Source: S015-6 sp964384945
Lineage (GTDB): Bacteria; Desulfobacterota; DSWW01
Length of the DNA stretch: 61,730 bases
NCBI GenBank assembly: GCA_964384945.1
Contig: CAYLMK010000027.1
Location: forward strand, 1 to 61,730
Reading direction: 5' to 3'
Shown: piece by piece, positions 25,446 through 35,700 of the stretch
Position numbering within the stretch: position 1 is the stretch's first letter
Layout of the letters: each line of letters opens with the position of its first letter
Notes under the pieces: generated by a model
Databases searched by the model: none
What the model was told of the DNA's origin: nothing
Seen by the model: only the letters and a program-made list of their open reading frames with translations
Program-made: the position numbers and the translations under genes

Positions 25446-27760
25446 TCGTGAGGCCAACGGGCCTTCTTGAAGGCCCGCACGAAGGGGTTGTTCGGATCGG
25501 GCTTCTGCGATCTCTTCGCGGGAGGCCCGCGGTGTTGTCCGCGCGCGGGATCGCGGGGACCCTCCTTCTTCCGCACTTCCCTGTTGCCCGGGGCTTGGCC
25601 GGCAGCTTCCCTTTCGGGGTGTTCGCGCATGGACAGGGCGATGCGTCTGCGCTCCAGGTCGACCTCGAGCACGGTCACGCTCACCGCCTGGCCGACCCTC
25701 ACCACCTCGGCCGGATCCCGGACGAACCGATCGGCGAGCTGGCTGGCGTGCACGAGGCCGTCCTGGTGCACCCCGATGTCCACGAAGGCCCCGAAGCGGG
25801 TGACGTTTGTCACCTTTCCCGGCAGGCGCATTCCGGGCTTCAGATCCTCGAGCGTATTGATCCCGTCCGTGAACCGGAGGATTTCAAAGGATTCCCGGGG
25901 ATCCCGTCCCGGCTTGGCAAGCTCTGCGAGGATGTCGCGGATCGTCGGCAGACCCGCCTTCTCGGATACGTAGCGCTCGGGCACAATGCTCTCCAGCCTC
26001 TCCGGCCTTGCGATCAGCTCTTCCGGGGAGCAGCCCAAATCACGGGCCATTTGTGCCACCACAGGATAGCTCTCGGGGTGCACGGCGCTCGCATCCAAGG
26101 GGTCCTCGCCGCCGAGGATTCTGAGAAAACCGGCGCTCTGCTCAAACGCCTTGGGGCCGAGGCGCGGCACCTTCTTCAGGGCCTCGCGGCTGCCGAAGGG
26201 GCCGTGGGCATTGCGGTGGTCGAGGATGTTCTGCGCCAACTGGGGGCCGAGGCCCGAGACGTACGTGAGGAGCTGTTTGCTCGCCGTATTGACATCGACG
26301 CCCACCGCATTCACACAACTGGATACGACATCGTCCAGGCCCCTCCGGAGCGCCTTCTGGTCCACGTCGTGCTGATATTGGCCGACCCCGATGGACTTCG
26401 GGTCGATCTTCACAAGTTCGGCCAGGGGATCCTGAAGCCGCCGGCCGATGGAAACCGCACCCCGCACGGTCACGTCCTGGTCCGGGAATTCCTCGCGGGC
26501 GGCCTCGGAGGCGGAATACACGGATGCGCCGCTTTCATTGACCATGAGGATCGGAGGCGATCCCTCGATCCCGAGTTCGCGCAGGAAGGCCTCGGTCTCC
26601 CTGCCGGCCGTCCCGTTTCCCACGGCCACCGCCTGGATCTCGAATCGGACACAGAGTTCACGGACTTTGCGGGCGGCCTCAGCCCGGGCCCGGTCTCCCG
26701 TGTGCGGAGAGACGAGGTCGTGATGCAGCAACTTCCCCTGCGGATCCAGACAGACAACCTTGCAGCCCGTTCGGAACCCCGGGTCAACGGCCAGCACGTT
26801 CTTGCGACCGAGGGGGGGCTCCAGGAGAAGCTGTCGGAGATTCTCGGTAAAGACCCGGATTGCCTCCTCATCGGCGCGCCTCTTGGCGGCGAGCCGGAGC
26901 TCCGTCTCCATGGAGGGGCACAGCAGGCGCCGGTAGCCGTCGCGGACGGCCAGCCGGACCTGTTCGGCGCTGGCGTTGCCGGCCTTCACGAAAAGGTGCT
27001 CCAGGAGGGAAACGGCCTCGTCTTCGGGCGGCTGGAACGAGAGGCTGAGCACCTTCTCCTTCTCGCCCCGGCGCATGGCGAGGACCCTGTGGGACGGCGC
27101 CTGGGCGACCGGCTCCTCCCAGTCGAAGTAGTCACTGAATTTCTGGCCTTCCTTCTCCTTGTCGGGGACGACCCGGGAGCGAAGGAGGGCCTTGGCCTCA
27201 AAGAGTGCGCGGAGCCGCTTCCTGGCCTCCGCATCTTCGTTCATCCACTCGGCAAGGATGTCCCGGGCGCCGGCGAGGGCCTCCTCCGGGGATCCCACGC
27301 CTTTTTCCTCGTTCACAAACGCCCTGGCGGCATCGTGGAGGGCCTTCTCGTCTTGGAGCGAATCCTGCGGGAAGATCTTCTCCGCGAGGGGCTCGAGCCC
27401 CTTCTCCCGGGCGATCGTGGCGCGGGTCCTTCGCTTGGGCCGATAGGGGAGGTAGATGTCCTCGAGGGCGCTCAGGGTCTCTGCGGCGTCCACCTTTGCC
27501 CGGAGTTCGTCGGTCAGGACGCCCTGTTCCTCCAGGGACTTCAGGATGACCTTCCGGCGGTCGTCCAGTTCCCGGAGCCGGGCGAGCCGGTCTCGAATGG
27601 TTGCGATCACGACCTCGTCCAGGCCCCCGGTGGCCTCTTTTCGGTAGCGCGCGATGAACGGGATCGTGGCGCCGCCCTCGATCAGGTCGGCGACCGCCTT
27701 GACCTGGGTAGGCCGGAGGCCGCACGCGGAGGCGACTCTGTCGAGATAGGTTCCGGTCAT
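25442..27760 (-). CDS. tex: Tex family RNA-binding transcription accessory protein
   Basis: 772 aa, full length for Tex/YhgF. The N-terminal helical region has IPFIARYRKEATGGLDEVVIA and LEDIYLPYRPKRRTRA. The YqgF/RNase H-like domain has NVLAVDPGFRTGCKVVCLD. Helix-hairpin-helix motifs include LNTAS-like NTASKQLLTYVSGLG and FGSREALKKVPRLGPKAFEQ. The C-terminal S1 domain (about residues 645-715) has RLPGKVTNVTRFGAFVDIGVHQDGLVH. A short basic tail ends FKKARWPHE. Tex is a conserved cytoplasmic factor that contacts RNA and RNA polymerase. Its cotranscription with an RND exporter gene is lineage-specific. Confidence 0.97.
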   Translation of the reverse strand: MTGTYLDRVASACGLRPTQVKAVADLIEGGATIPFIARYRKEATGGLDEVVIATIRDRLARLRELDDRRKVILKSLEEQGVLTDELRAKVDAAETLSALEDIYLPYRPKRRTRATIAREKGLEPLAEKIFPQDSLQDEKALHDAARAFVNEEKGVGSPEEALAGARDILAEWMNEDAEARKRLRALFEAKALLRSRVVPDKEKEGQKFSDYFDWEEPVAQAPSHRVLAMRRGEKEKVLSLSFQPPEDEAVSLLEHLFVKAGNASAEQVRLAVRDGYRRLLCPSMETELRLAAKRRADEEAIRVFTENLRQLLLEPPLGRKNVLAVDPGFRTGCKVVCLDPQGKLLHHDLVSPHTGDRARAEAARKVRELCVRFEIQAVAVGNGTAGRETEAFLRELGIEGSPPILMVNESGASVYSASEAAREEFPDQDVTVRGAVSIGRRLQDPLAELVKIDPKSIGVGQYQHDVDQKALRRGLDDVVSSCVNAVGVDVNTASKQLLTYVSGLGPQLAQNILDHRNAHGPFGSREALKKVPRLGPKAFEQSAGFLRILGGEDPLDASAVHPESYPVVAQMARDLGCSPEELIARPERLESIVPERYVSEKAGLPTIRDILAELAKPGRDPRESFEILRFTDGINTLEDLKPGMRLPGKVTNVTRFGAFVDIGVHQDGLVHASQLADRFVRDPAEVVRVGQAVSVTVLEVDLERRRIALSMREHPEREAAGQAPGNREVRKKEGPRDPARGQHRGPPAKRSQKPDPNNPFVRAFKKARWPHE

Positions 27761-27767
27761 GGCTCTC

Positions 27768-27794
27768 CGATCAAGTTCAAGAAATCGATCAAGT
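27768..27794. repeat. short direct repeat before tex
   Basis: CGATCAAGT occurs at 27768-27776 and again at 27786-27794, an 18-base period, within 35 bases of the tex start. It could be an operator or a slippage product. Confidence 0.5.
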
Positions 27795-28161
27795 CAAGAA
27801 AACTACATGAAAAGGGGGATTTCAGCAACGAAGAGGCGATGGAGGGGCTGGATGGAAACCGATTCGCTCTCCCCCCCAATCCTTTCCGCACAAGAAGCGG
27901 GGGAAAAGCCGACGAGGCCTTTGACCTGCACATGGGCCGGCAAGCGCCCTGTCTCTGAGGGCGGGCATGCCGGACTCCGATGGCGGCCCCGCCGTGCGAA
28001 CGTCCCTACCTGAACCAGGAAAAGGCGGCCTATAGGAGCCGAAACAGAGTGAAAGCAGAGTATACGGAAATGGCCTGTATCGTGCTGCAATAGTAGGTTA
28101 AATAATTCACTATTACAGATGCTTAAAGAGAACTAGGAATGTAAATTCTATCAATAGTTCT

Positions 28162-28217
28162 CTCGCCCGTTCCCTGTGCCGGTTTCGGGCGAGTGCCTTG
28201 GGATACGCCGGTATCCC
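28162..28217 (-). terminator. double hairpin after the giant-protein operon
   Basis: Two hairpins follow the stop of the 2997-aa gene on the minus strand. One has 7-bp arms GGGATAC/GTATCCC with a 4-base loop (28200-28217). The other has 8-bp arms CTCGCCCG/CGGGCGAG with a 16-base loop (28162-28193). No long U-tract follows, so termination strength is uncertain. Confidence 0.45.
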
Positions 28218-28291
28218 CCTTTCGAAAGGCAAGGCGCATCGACGAGGGAATCCTCAGGGGCGTCCGGTGACCCCCTTCCCGAGAACTCCCT

Positions 28292-31200
28292 TCACTCGAT
28301 GCGGACCGTGCCGTTCGCCCCGTTGCCGTATTGACCCTGCCCGCCGGAGGCCCGGATGTTCGAGCCCGGCAGGGTCAGGGTCCCGCTCCAGTCGATCCAC
28401 ACCCTGCCGCCGCCCCCGCCGGTGCCGCTGTTCAGCCCCCCGCCGTTGGCGGTGATCGAACCGCTCCCGGCCAGGTTGCCGGTCAGGATGTTCACCGTCC
28501 CGCCCGATCCGTCTCCGGCCGCCGAGCCCGCGCTTTCTCCTCCGTTGGCGATGATGGCGCCATTCACTATGATATCGCTCGCCGTTATGAATACCCTGCC
28601 TCCGCCGTCTCCACCGTAGCCGCTGTAGGCGCCCCCTCCGCTGCCGAGATCCCGGGGATCGGTCTCGCTGCCGTAAACCGGGTTGGGCTGGTTGCCCCCC
28701 GAGCCGCTGTAGTGTCCGCCCAGGCCCCCGTAGCTGCCGCCGTTTCCGGACAGGGCTCCCGGCTGGAGGCCCAGGGTGTGGGCCGTCTGTCCCAGGCCCG
28801 AACGGTCGCCGCCCAGATAGCCACGGCCCGTCACATCGATACGGCCGCCCGCATCAATCAACAGGGTTCCGACCTCCAGGTCGAGCCGGGCTTCGTAGAC
28901 CGTGGTGGTTTCCGGATGAGTGAGCAGCCCGAATTCCTTGAGGTCCACCGTGTCGGCCACGTCCAGAAGATCGCCCACCTCGAGGTGGCCGCCCCGCCGG
29001 AACACGATGTTGTCAAAGGTCCAGGAGCCTGCATAGGTGTCGCTTGCCCGGGCCACGTCCGAAAATGCCACGCCGTTCTCGTTGGGGGTAACCACGGTGA
29101 TCGTGTCCTGCGTGTTCGAGAGGATCGCAAAGGTCTCGTCCTGGTCCACGCTCGGGTTGATCCTGAGGCCTGCCAGACCGTTCGGCGGCAGGGAAACGAT
29201 GCCGTCCAGGGTGAGTGTGTCCGCTGTAACGGCGTCGGCGGTCCCGAATCCGATGAGCGGCAAGGGTGTCCCGGTCAATGAGGTCCCGTTGGGCGCGCCG
29301 CCCGCGTCCACGATATTGTCGTCGATGACGAGATCGCCGTCTTCCTGCGTCGAGAACTTCACGTATACCGTTCCGGCGCTGCCGCGAACATCGTCGTACT
29401 GACCCCTGCCGCGGAAGGCGCTCACGTTCCCGAGGCCGTTGAGGTCGGAGATCGCATCCAGAGAATCGAGATACAGGGCGATCCGGCCGCCTCCTCCGCC
29501 CGTTCCGTTCCCGTTGCCGCCCCCATTGGCCCGGATGCCGCCGTCTCCGGCGAGCCGCGACGCGGTGATCCAGATGGAGCCGCCCGAGCCGTCGCCGGCG
29601 GCCGAGCCCGCGCTTTCCCCTCCGTTGGCACGTATGGTGCCGTCCACGATCACCTCCTGCGATGCGACGATCCGGATGAGTCCGCCACCGCCACCGCCAT
29701 ACCCGGAATAGGCTCCTCCGCCGCTTCCCAGGAGGCTGGGCCGCTTCGGATCCCCGTAGACGAGGTTCGACTGATTCCCGCCGGACCCGTTGTAATGGGC
29801 GCCACGACCGCCGTACGCGCCGCCGTTGCCTGACTGGGCGCCAGGAAGGTTGCCGAGGGTGCTCCCGGTCTGGCCGTGGCCGGACCAGTCACCACCCGGA
29901 TAGCCCCTTCCCGTTACATCGATGGAGCCCCCTTCCTCGACCACAATGCTTGCCGCCTCTATGTACAGCCCGGATTCGTTGGCCTGGCTGTGAGTCAGAA
30001 CCGAGCCATTCATGACACGCAGGGTATCCAGTACGGTGAGACCCGAATCGGCAACGACGTGCGCACCGTTTCGAATCTCGATGTTGTCAAAGGTCAGGCC
30101 CCCCGGTATGGATGTGGTATCCGGGGGCTGGGCCTGGCTTGCCGCATCGATCACGAGGGTTCCGTAAGCAAGGCCGGTGTGCATGAGAAACACCGTTCCG
30201 TGCCCGCCGTCGCCGTAATACCCGTCGCCGCCCATGGCGCTGATACGACTCTGCGGCAGGGTGAGTGAGCCCGCATCCCGGTAGCGGATCGCAATCCTGC
30301 CGCCTCCGCCTCCGGTTCCGTTTCCGAGGCCGCCGCCGTTGGCCGAGAGGATCCCGCTCCCGGAGAGGGTGGCGGTGCGGATGTTGACCGTGCCTCCGGA
30401 ACCGTCTCCGGCCGCCGAGCCCGCGCTTTCGCCACCGTTGGCGATGATGGCGCCCTCCACCACGATATCCGTGGCCGTGACGAATATCCGGCCGCCGCCA
30501 TCCCCACCGTAGCCGCTGTAGGCTCCGCCCCCGCTTCCCAAATCGACCGGTTCGGTCAGGTTGCCGTACAGTCCATTCGCCGCGTTTGCCCCCGAACCGC
30601 TGTAGTGTCCGCCCAGGCCACCGTAGCTGCCCCCGTTTCCGGACTGTGCTCCGGCCTGGAAGTCCAGGGCGTGGGCCGTCTGTCCGAGGCCGGATCGGTC
30701 GCCGCCGAGGTAGCCCCGGCCCGTTACGTCGATGCGGCTGGTGCCGTCGATGAGCAGGGTGCCGACGACGAGATCGAGTTGCGCCTCGTATGCCTGTGTG
30801 GTCTCGGGATGGGTGAGCAACCCGAATTCCTTGAGGTCGAGCGTATCCATCACGTGCAGAAGGTCGCCCACCTCCAGGTGCCCGCCGCGCCGGAACACGA
30901 TGTTGTCAAAGACCCAGGAGGCTGCGTATGTGTTTTCGGCCGCCGCGGCGTCGGCGAAGTTCACGCCATTCTCGTTCGGCGTCACGACCGTGATCGTGTT
31001 CCCGGTGTTGGACAGGATCTCGAAGGTGTCCTCCCGGTTCACGTCCGGGTTGATCCGAAGGCCCTTGAGACCGCCCGGCGGAAGCGGCACGGTGCCGTCC
31101 ACGGTGAGGGTGTCCTCGGTGACGGCGGTCGATTCGCCGAGCCCGATCAGCGGCAAAGGCGTGCCGGTGGGCGACGTTCCGTTCGGCAGGCCTCCTCCGC

Positions 31201-32740
31201 CCACGATGTTGTCGTCGATGATGAGGTCGCCGTATCCCTGCGTCGAGTACTTCATGTAAACCGTGCCCGCACTGCCGCGACGATCGTCGTAATACCCCCT
31301 ACCCCGAAGTGCCGTAACGTTCCTGAGTCCGTTCAGATCGGAATTCGAGTCCACGTAGTCCACGTGGAGGGCCACACGCCCTCCTCCTCCGCCGGTTCCG
31401 TTTCCGCTGCCGCCGCCGTTCGCCGCGATGGTACCCTCTCCGGCGAGCCGGGACGTGGCGATCCAGATGGAGCCGCCCGAGCCGTCGCCGGCTGCCGAGC
31501 CGTGGCTCTCCCCGCCGTTGGCGCGGATGGCGCCGTCCACGAGGACTTCGTCCGAGGCGATGATCCGGACGTAGCCTCCTCCCGCACCGCCGTACCCGCT
31601 GTAAGCGCCGCCCCCGCTTCCCAGGAGGCAAGGCCGCTTCGGATCACCGTAGACGAGGTTCGACTGATTCCCGCCGGATCCGTTGTAATGGGCGCCGCGG
31701 CCGCCGTAAGAGCCTCCATTGCCCGACTGCGCGCCCGGAATATACCCGAGTGTGCTGCCCGTCTGTCCGTGACCGGAGAGATCCCCTCCCTTGTAGCCGC
31801 GGCCCGTAACGTCGATCGAACTGCCGGCCTCGACGATGACGGTCGACGCCTCGATCCAGAGACCTGCCTCATCGGCATCCGGGTGGGTAAGCACCGATTG
31901 GCCTGTCAGCGTCAGGGTGCCCGTGATCCGGATCGGGTCCTGTGCGATGACCCTTGCCCCGTTCTGGAGCGTGACCGAATCGAATGTCTGCCCCGGAGGC
32001 AGGATCAGGTCGGTATAGGGGGATCCCGGACCGACGCCGTTGATCACGAGGTTTCCGTTGACCATGCCCTCCGGGAGCAGGAAGATCGTTCCGTCCGCGC
32101 CGTCGCCGTACTGCCCGTCACCCCCGCGGGCCGACAGACCGGCGAGTTCGTAGGTGGACAGATCGAGGTACCTGACCGCAATTCGGCCGCCGCCGCCGCC
32201 CGTGCCGCTTCCGAGGCCGCCGCCGTCCGCGCGGACCGAACCGGTTCCGGAGAGGGTGCGTGTCGTGATGTTCACCGAGCCGCCCGAGCCGTCACCGGCT
32301 GCGGACCCGGCGCTCTCTCCGCCGTTGGCAAGGATTGAGCCTTCCGCGATCACGTTGATCGCGCCCAGGAACACACGCCCTCCACCGTCGCCGCCAGGCC
32401 CGTTCCATGCGCCGCCGCCGCTGCCCAGATCGGCCGGGTGGGTCAGGTTTCCGTAAGGCGGGTTGGGCGCGTTCGCCCCGGAGCCGCTGTAGTGGCCGCC
32501 GATGCCGCCGTGGCTTCCGCCGTTGCCGGCCTGGGAGCCGGCCTGGAAGCCGACGGTATGCGCCGTCTCTCCGAGGCCGGACCGATTCCCGCCCAGGTAC
32601 CCGCGGCCGGTAACGTCGATGATACTGGTCGGGTCCACGGTCAGGGTCCAGGCAGAGACTTCCAGGCTGAACGCTGTTGTAGTCGTTGTCTCGGAATGGG
32701 TCAGTACGGCCCCGTTCAGGAGTTCCACGTTGCGGAAGCT
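28292..32740 (-). repeat. 1.9-kb composite tandem repeat inside the giant gene
   Basis: The conserved DVTGRGY coding block recurs near 28800, 29885, 30700, 31775 and 32585. The first, third and fifth are of one type (GHYSGSG). The second and fourth are of another (AHYNGSGGNQSNLVYGDPKRP, about 150 residues per unit with spacers). Like units are about 1885-1895 bases apart, so the array is a composite A-B unit repeated 2.5 times. Spacer segments between units are also closely similar (VTPNENGV, FRRGGHLEVGDLL). Confidence 0.9.
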
Positions 32741-35700
32741 GTGAGCCCCATCGACCGTGACCGTAGCAGCGTCGATGCGAAGGTTCCGGTCGTCGTACGC
32801 GGCGTCGCCTTCACCGATCAGGGTGTTTGCGTGAATCACGGTCCAGACGGTTCCCGCCTGGAAGATCGCGGTCTGATCGGGCTGCAGGCCGCCCGCCCCG
32901 TCGTCCGGCGGCGGTTCGCGGTTGCCCGCCTTGTCCACGCCGACCGTGTAGAGCTCGTAGGTGCCGTCCCCTCCCATGCGGGTCGAGTCGAAGACGAGCG
33001 TGCCGGTCGACCCGGCAGCGGGCACATACTCTCCTCTTTCGTCCCCGAGCGGGCCCGTGTACCGGTTGAAGGTCCCGATCCCGTTCCGCCGGAAATAGAG
33101 CTGAACGTGATCGAGGTCGGAAAGACCGTCGAGAACCTCGTAGGTGACGAGGGCGGAGGCCCCGCTGCCCGGGTCGGCCACCGAGGTCGCCGTCGTTTGC
33201 GGAGGCGTAATGTCCGCGTCCGTGAGAAGGATGTCGACGGGGATCGCGGCCCCCTCGTTGCCGTAAAGGTCCACCGCATAGGCATGGATCCTCACGTCCG
33301 GCGACCCTGCGCCGTAGGGCACCTCAAAGGAGAAGTGCGCGTCCGCCGCCTGGGAAATCGGGTCCACGATGTGAATGCCCGATTCGTGCAAGGCGCCGGT
33401 GGTTTCGAACCGGATCTGGGACAGGCCGACTGTGTCTACCGCCTCCACATGGATCTCCACCGTATCGCCGAAGTTGAAGGGCGTCTGCTGCCCCGGCTGG
33501 GCGATCGTGACGGCAGGGGGCGTTTCGTCCACCACGTTGAGCGTCACCGAAGCCGCTTCGGACGAGTGGCCGCTCGTGTCCTCGGCCTGCACGCTGATCC
33601 GGATCGTGCCGCCCACCTCGGCCCCTTCGGAGACGGCGAAGGAGAAGGTCTTCGTGGTGTCGAGCGATGCGGGAGAGACCTGGATGAGTTGCGAGGTCCC
33701 GGTCTCGCCGGCGACATTCAGGGAAATCCGGGTCACGCCGCCTAGCGTGTCTCGTGCCCGGACGGTTACCGTGACGAGATCGCTTCGCTCCACGGCCGAG
33801 CCGTCCGCCGGACTCAGGATCGTAACGGTTGGAGCCGGGTCGAGTCCCGTATCCACCGTCACCGTCACCGCAACGGGCGGAACCCCGGAACGGGATACGC
33901 TGATCTCGGTCGAGCCGTCCCCGACGGCCGTGATGACGCCTGCGGAGTTGACGGTCGCCACCTGCGCGTTGCCGGTCGCGTAGGACACGCCCGTGGAAAG
34001 GGTCTGGCTGGAGCCGTTGCTGTAATGGCCGGTGACCGTGAGAGAGCCGGTCTGGCCCAGCGCGGCCAGGTGCAGGGACGCGGGGCTCACGGTGATGTGG
34101 GTGAGGTTGACGATGTTCGAGGCGACCGTCACCTGCCGCTGACAGTTGCCCACGGTGACCGTGACCGTGGCGGTTCCGTAAGAGAGGGCCACGACGGTTC
34201 CCGATTGACTCACCGAGGCCACGGCCGGGTTGCTGCTCGAGAAGGAGGCCGCCTGCGTGATGCTCGATGCCGTTCCGTCGTCGTAATGGCCCGTGACCAG
34301 GATGTTCTGAGACTGGTTCGCCGCGGTGAAGTTCATGGCCGAAGGCGACACGTCGATCGACAGGAGCACGGGCGGCGCGGTCGCGGTCCACTGGACCGGC
34401 TCGCTCGGGCTGCCGGACTGACTGAAGTCGTAGGCGAGGATGGTCAGCACGTCGCCCACGTGTGCGTCGATCTCCGCGCTGAACGAGCCTCCGGGCGAAA
34501 CGTTCACGCTCACCGTGACGCCGGTGTTCGTGTTCGTGATGTCGACCCGTGTCCCCGGGGCCGAAGTGCCCTGCACCGTGACGATCCCGTTGGCGTCCGG
34601 ATGGGACACCTGCGTGATCGTGGGCTTGGGGGGCGGCGGGCCCGGCGGCGGCTCGACGATCGAGAAGGTGAGCATCGAGGCCGGGTCGGTCAGGAGGTTC
34701 GAGATGCCCAGGTTGTTCGTGGCCTGCAGGTAGATCGTGTGTGTGCCGAGGCTGAGCCCAGTGGTATCGAGCAGGATCGGGGCCATGCCTGTGTAAAGAG
34801 GCTCGCCGCCGGGCGAATCCAGGTAGTAACGCATCGACTGGACGCCCACCGGGTCTTCGGCGGTGCCTCGGACCAGGATCGAGCTGCCCTCGACGTATTC
34901 TGTTCCGCTGACTGCCCCGGAAAAGCCCACGGTCGGCATGTTCAGGTTCTCGACCAGTTCGAACCGGAGGCTGTCTTCGCCGGTCTGGCCCAGACCGTCT
35001 TCGGCCACGGCCCGAACCGTGTGGGCCCCGAGGGCCAAGCCGAGGGTCCTCAGGCTGGTCTGGTACGGGGCGAGATTCACGGTCTTGAAGGGTGCGGTTG
35101 CGCCGTCGAGATAGAAGCGCACCTCACGCACGCCGCCCGTGAGCGCCACGGGAGTCACGTCGATCGAGACCCCGTGGAGAATCGGGTCCGCGGGGTCTTC
35201 CGGCAAAAGGAGGGTGGGCGGGGCGGCCGACGCCGCGATGAGCAGGGACAGGGTGGCATCCCGGAGATTGCCGTTTCCGTCGTAGGCCGTGCCCCGGAAC
35301 TGGTATGCGTGCCCGGGGGCGAGGCCGGCCGAGTCGATGGAGAAGATGAAGGGCGGCCGGTCTCCCTGGAAGACGGTCTTTTGATCGATGAGTTGGAAGA
35401 CAGCTTCCGGCTCATCCAGGTCCTTGATTCGGGCCTCTACGCGGCTGATCCCGGTGCCCTGATCGGAGGCGTAGGCATGGACCTCGATGATCTGGCCGGG
35501 GAGCACGAAGTTCGGGTTCACGGGCGGGCGGACCGACAAGGTGAGCGTGGGCGGGGTGATGTCGTCGATCCCGGTTGCCGTGGTGGAAAAGGTGCTCGTC
35601 CACGGTGCGGCGAGCGGCATCCCATCGAGGTCCGAGGCATCGGTCGTGACCATGACGGTGTAGGCGGCATTGGGCACCAGCCGGTTGGTGAGGCCGTCGT

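Larger units (their letters stand above)
27761..28291. other. 531-base intergenic region between tex and the giant-protein operon end
   Basis: No coding sequence could be supported. A direct repeat abuts the tex start, an AT-rich segment runs from about 28070 to 28160, and two strong hairpins lie at 28162-28217. Both flanking genes are on the minus strand, so the region holds the end of one transcript and the start of tex expression, but no clear tex promoter was recognised. Confidence 0.6.

Noticed and set aside
27803..28090. Possible 95-aa gene on the minus strand before tex
   Set aside because: No ribosome site, low-complexity translation, and it lies in DNA with regulatory character.
28292..32740. 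CRISPR-like periodic repeats
   Set aside because: The period is about 1.9 kb and the units keep one continuous reading frame; this is a protein repeat.
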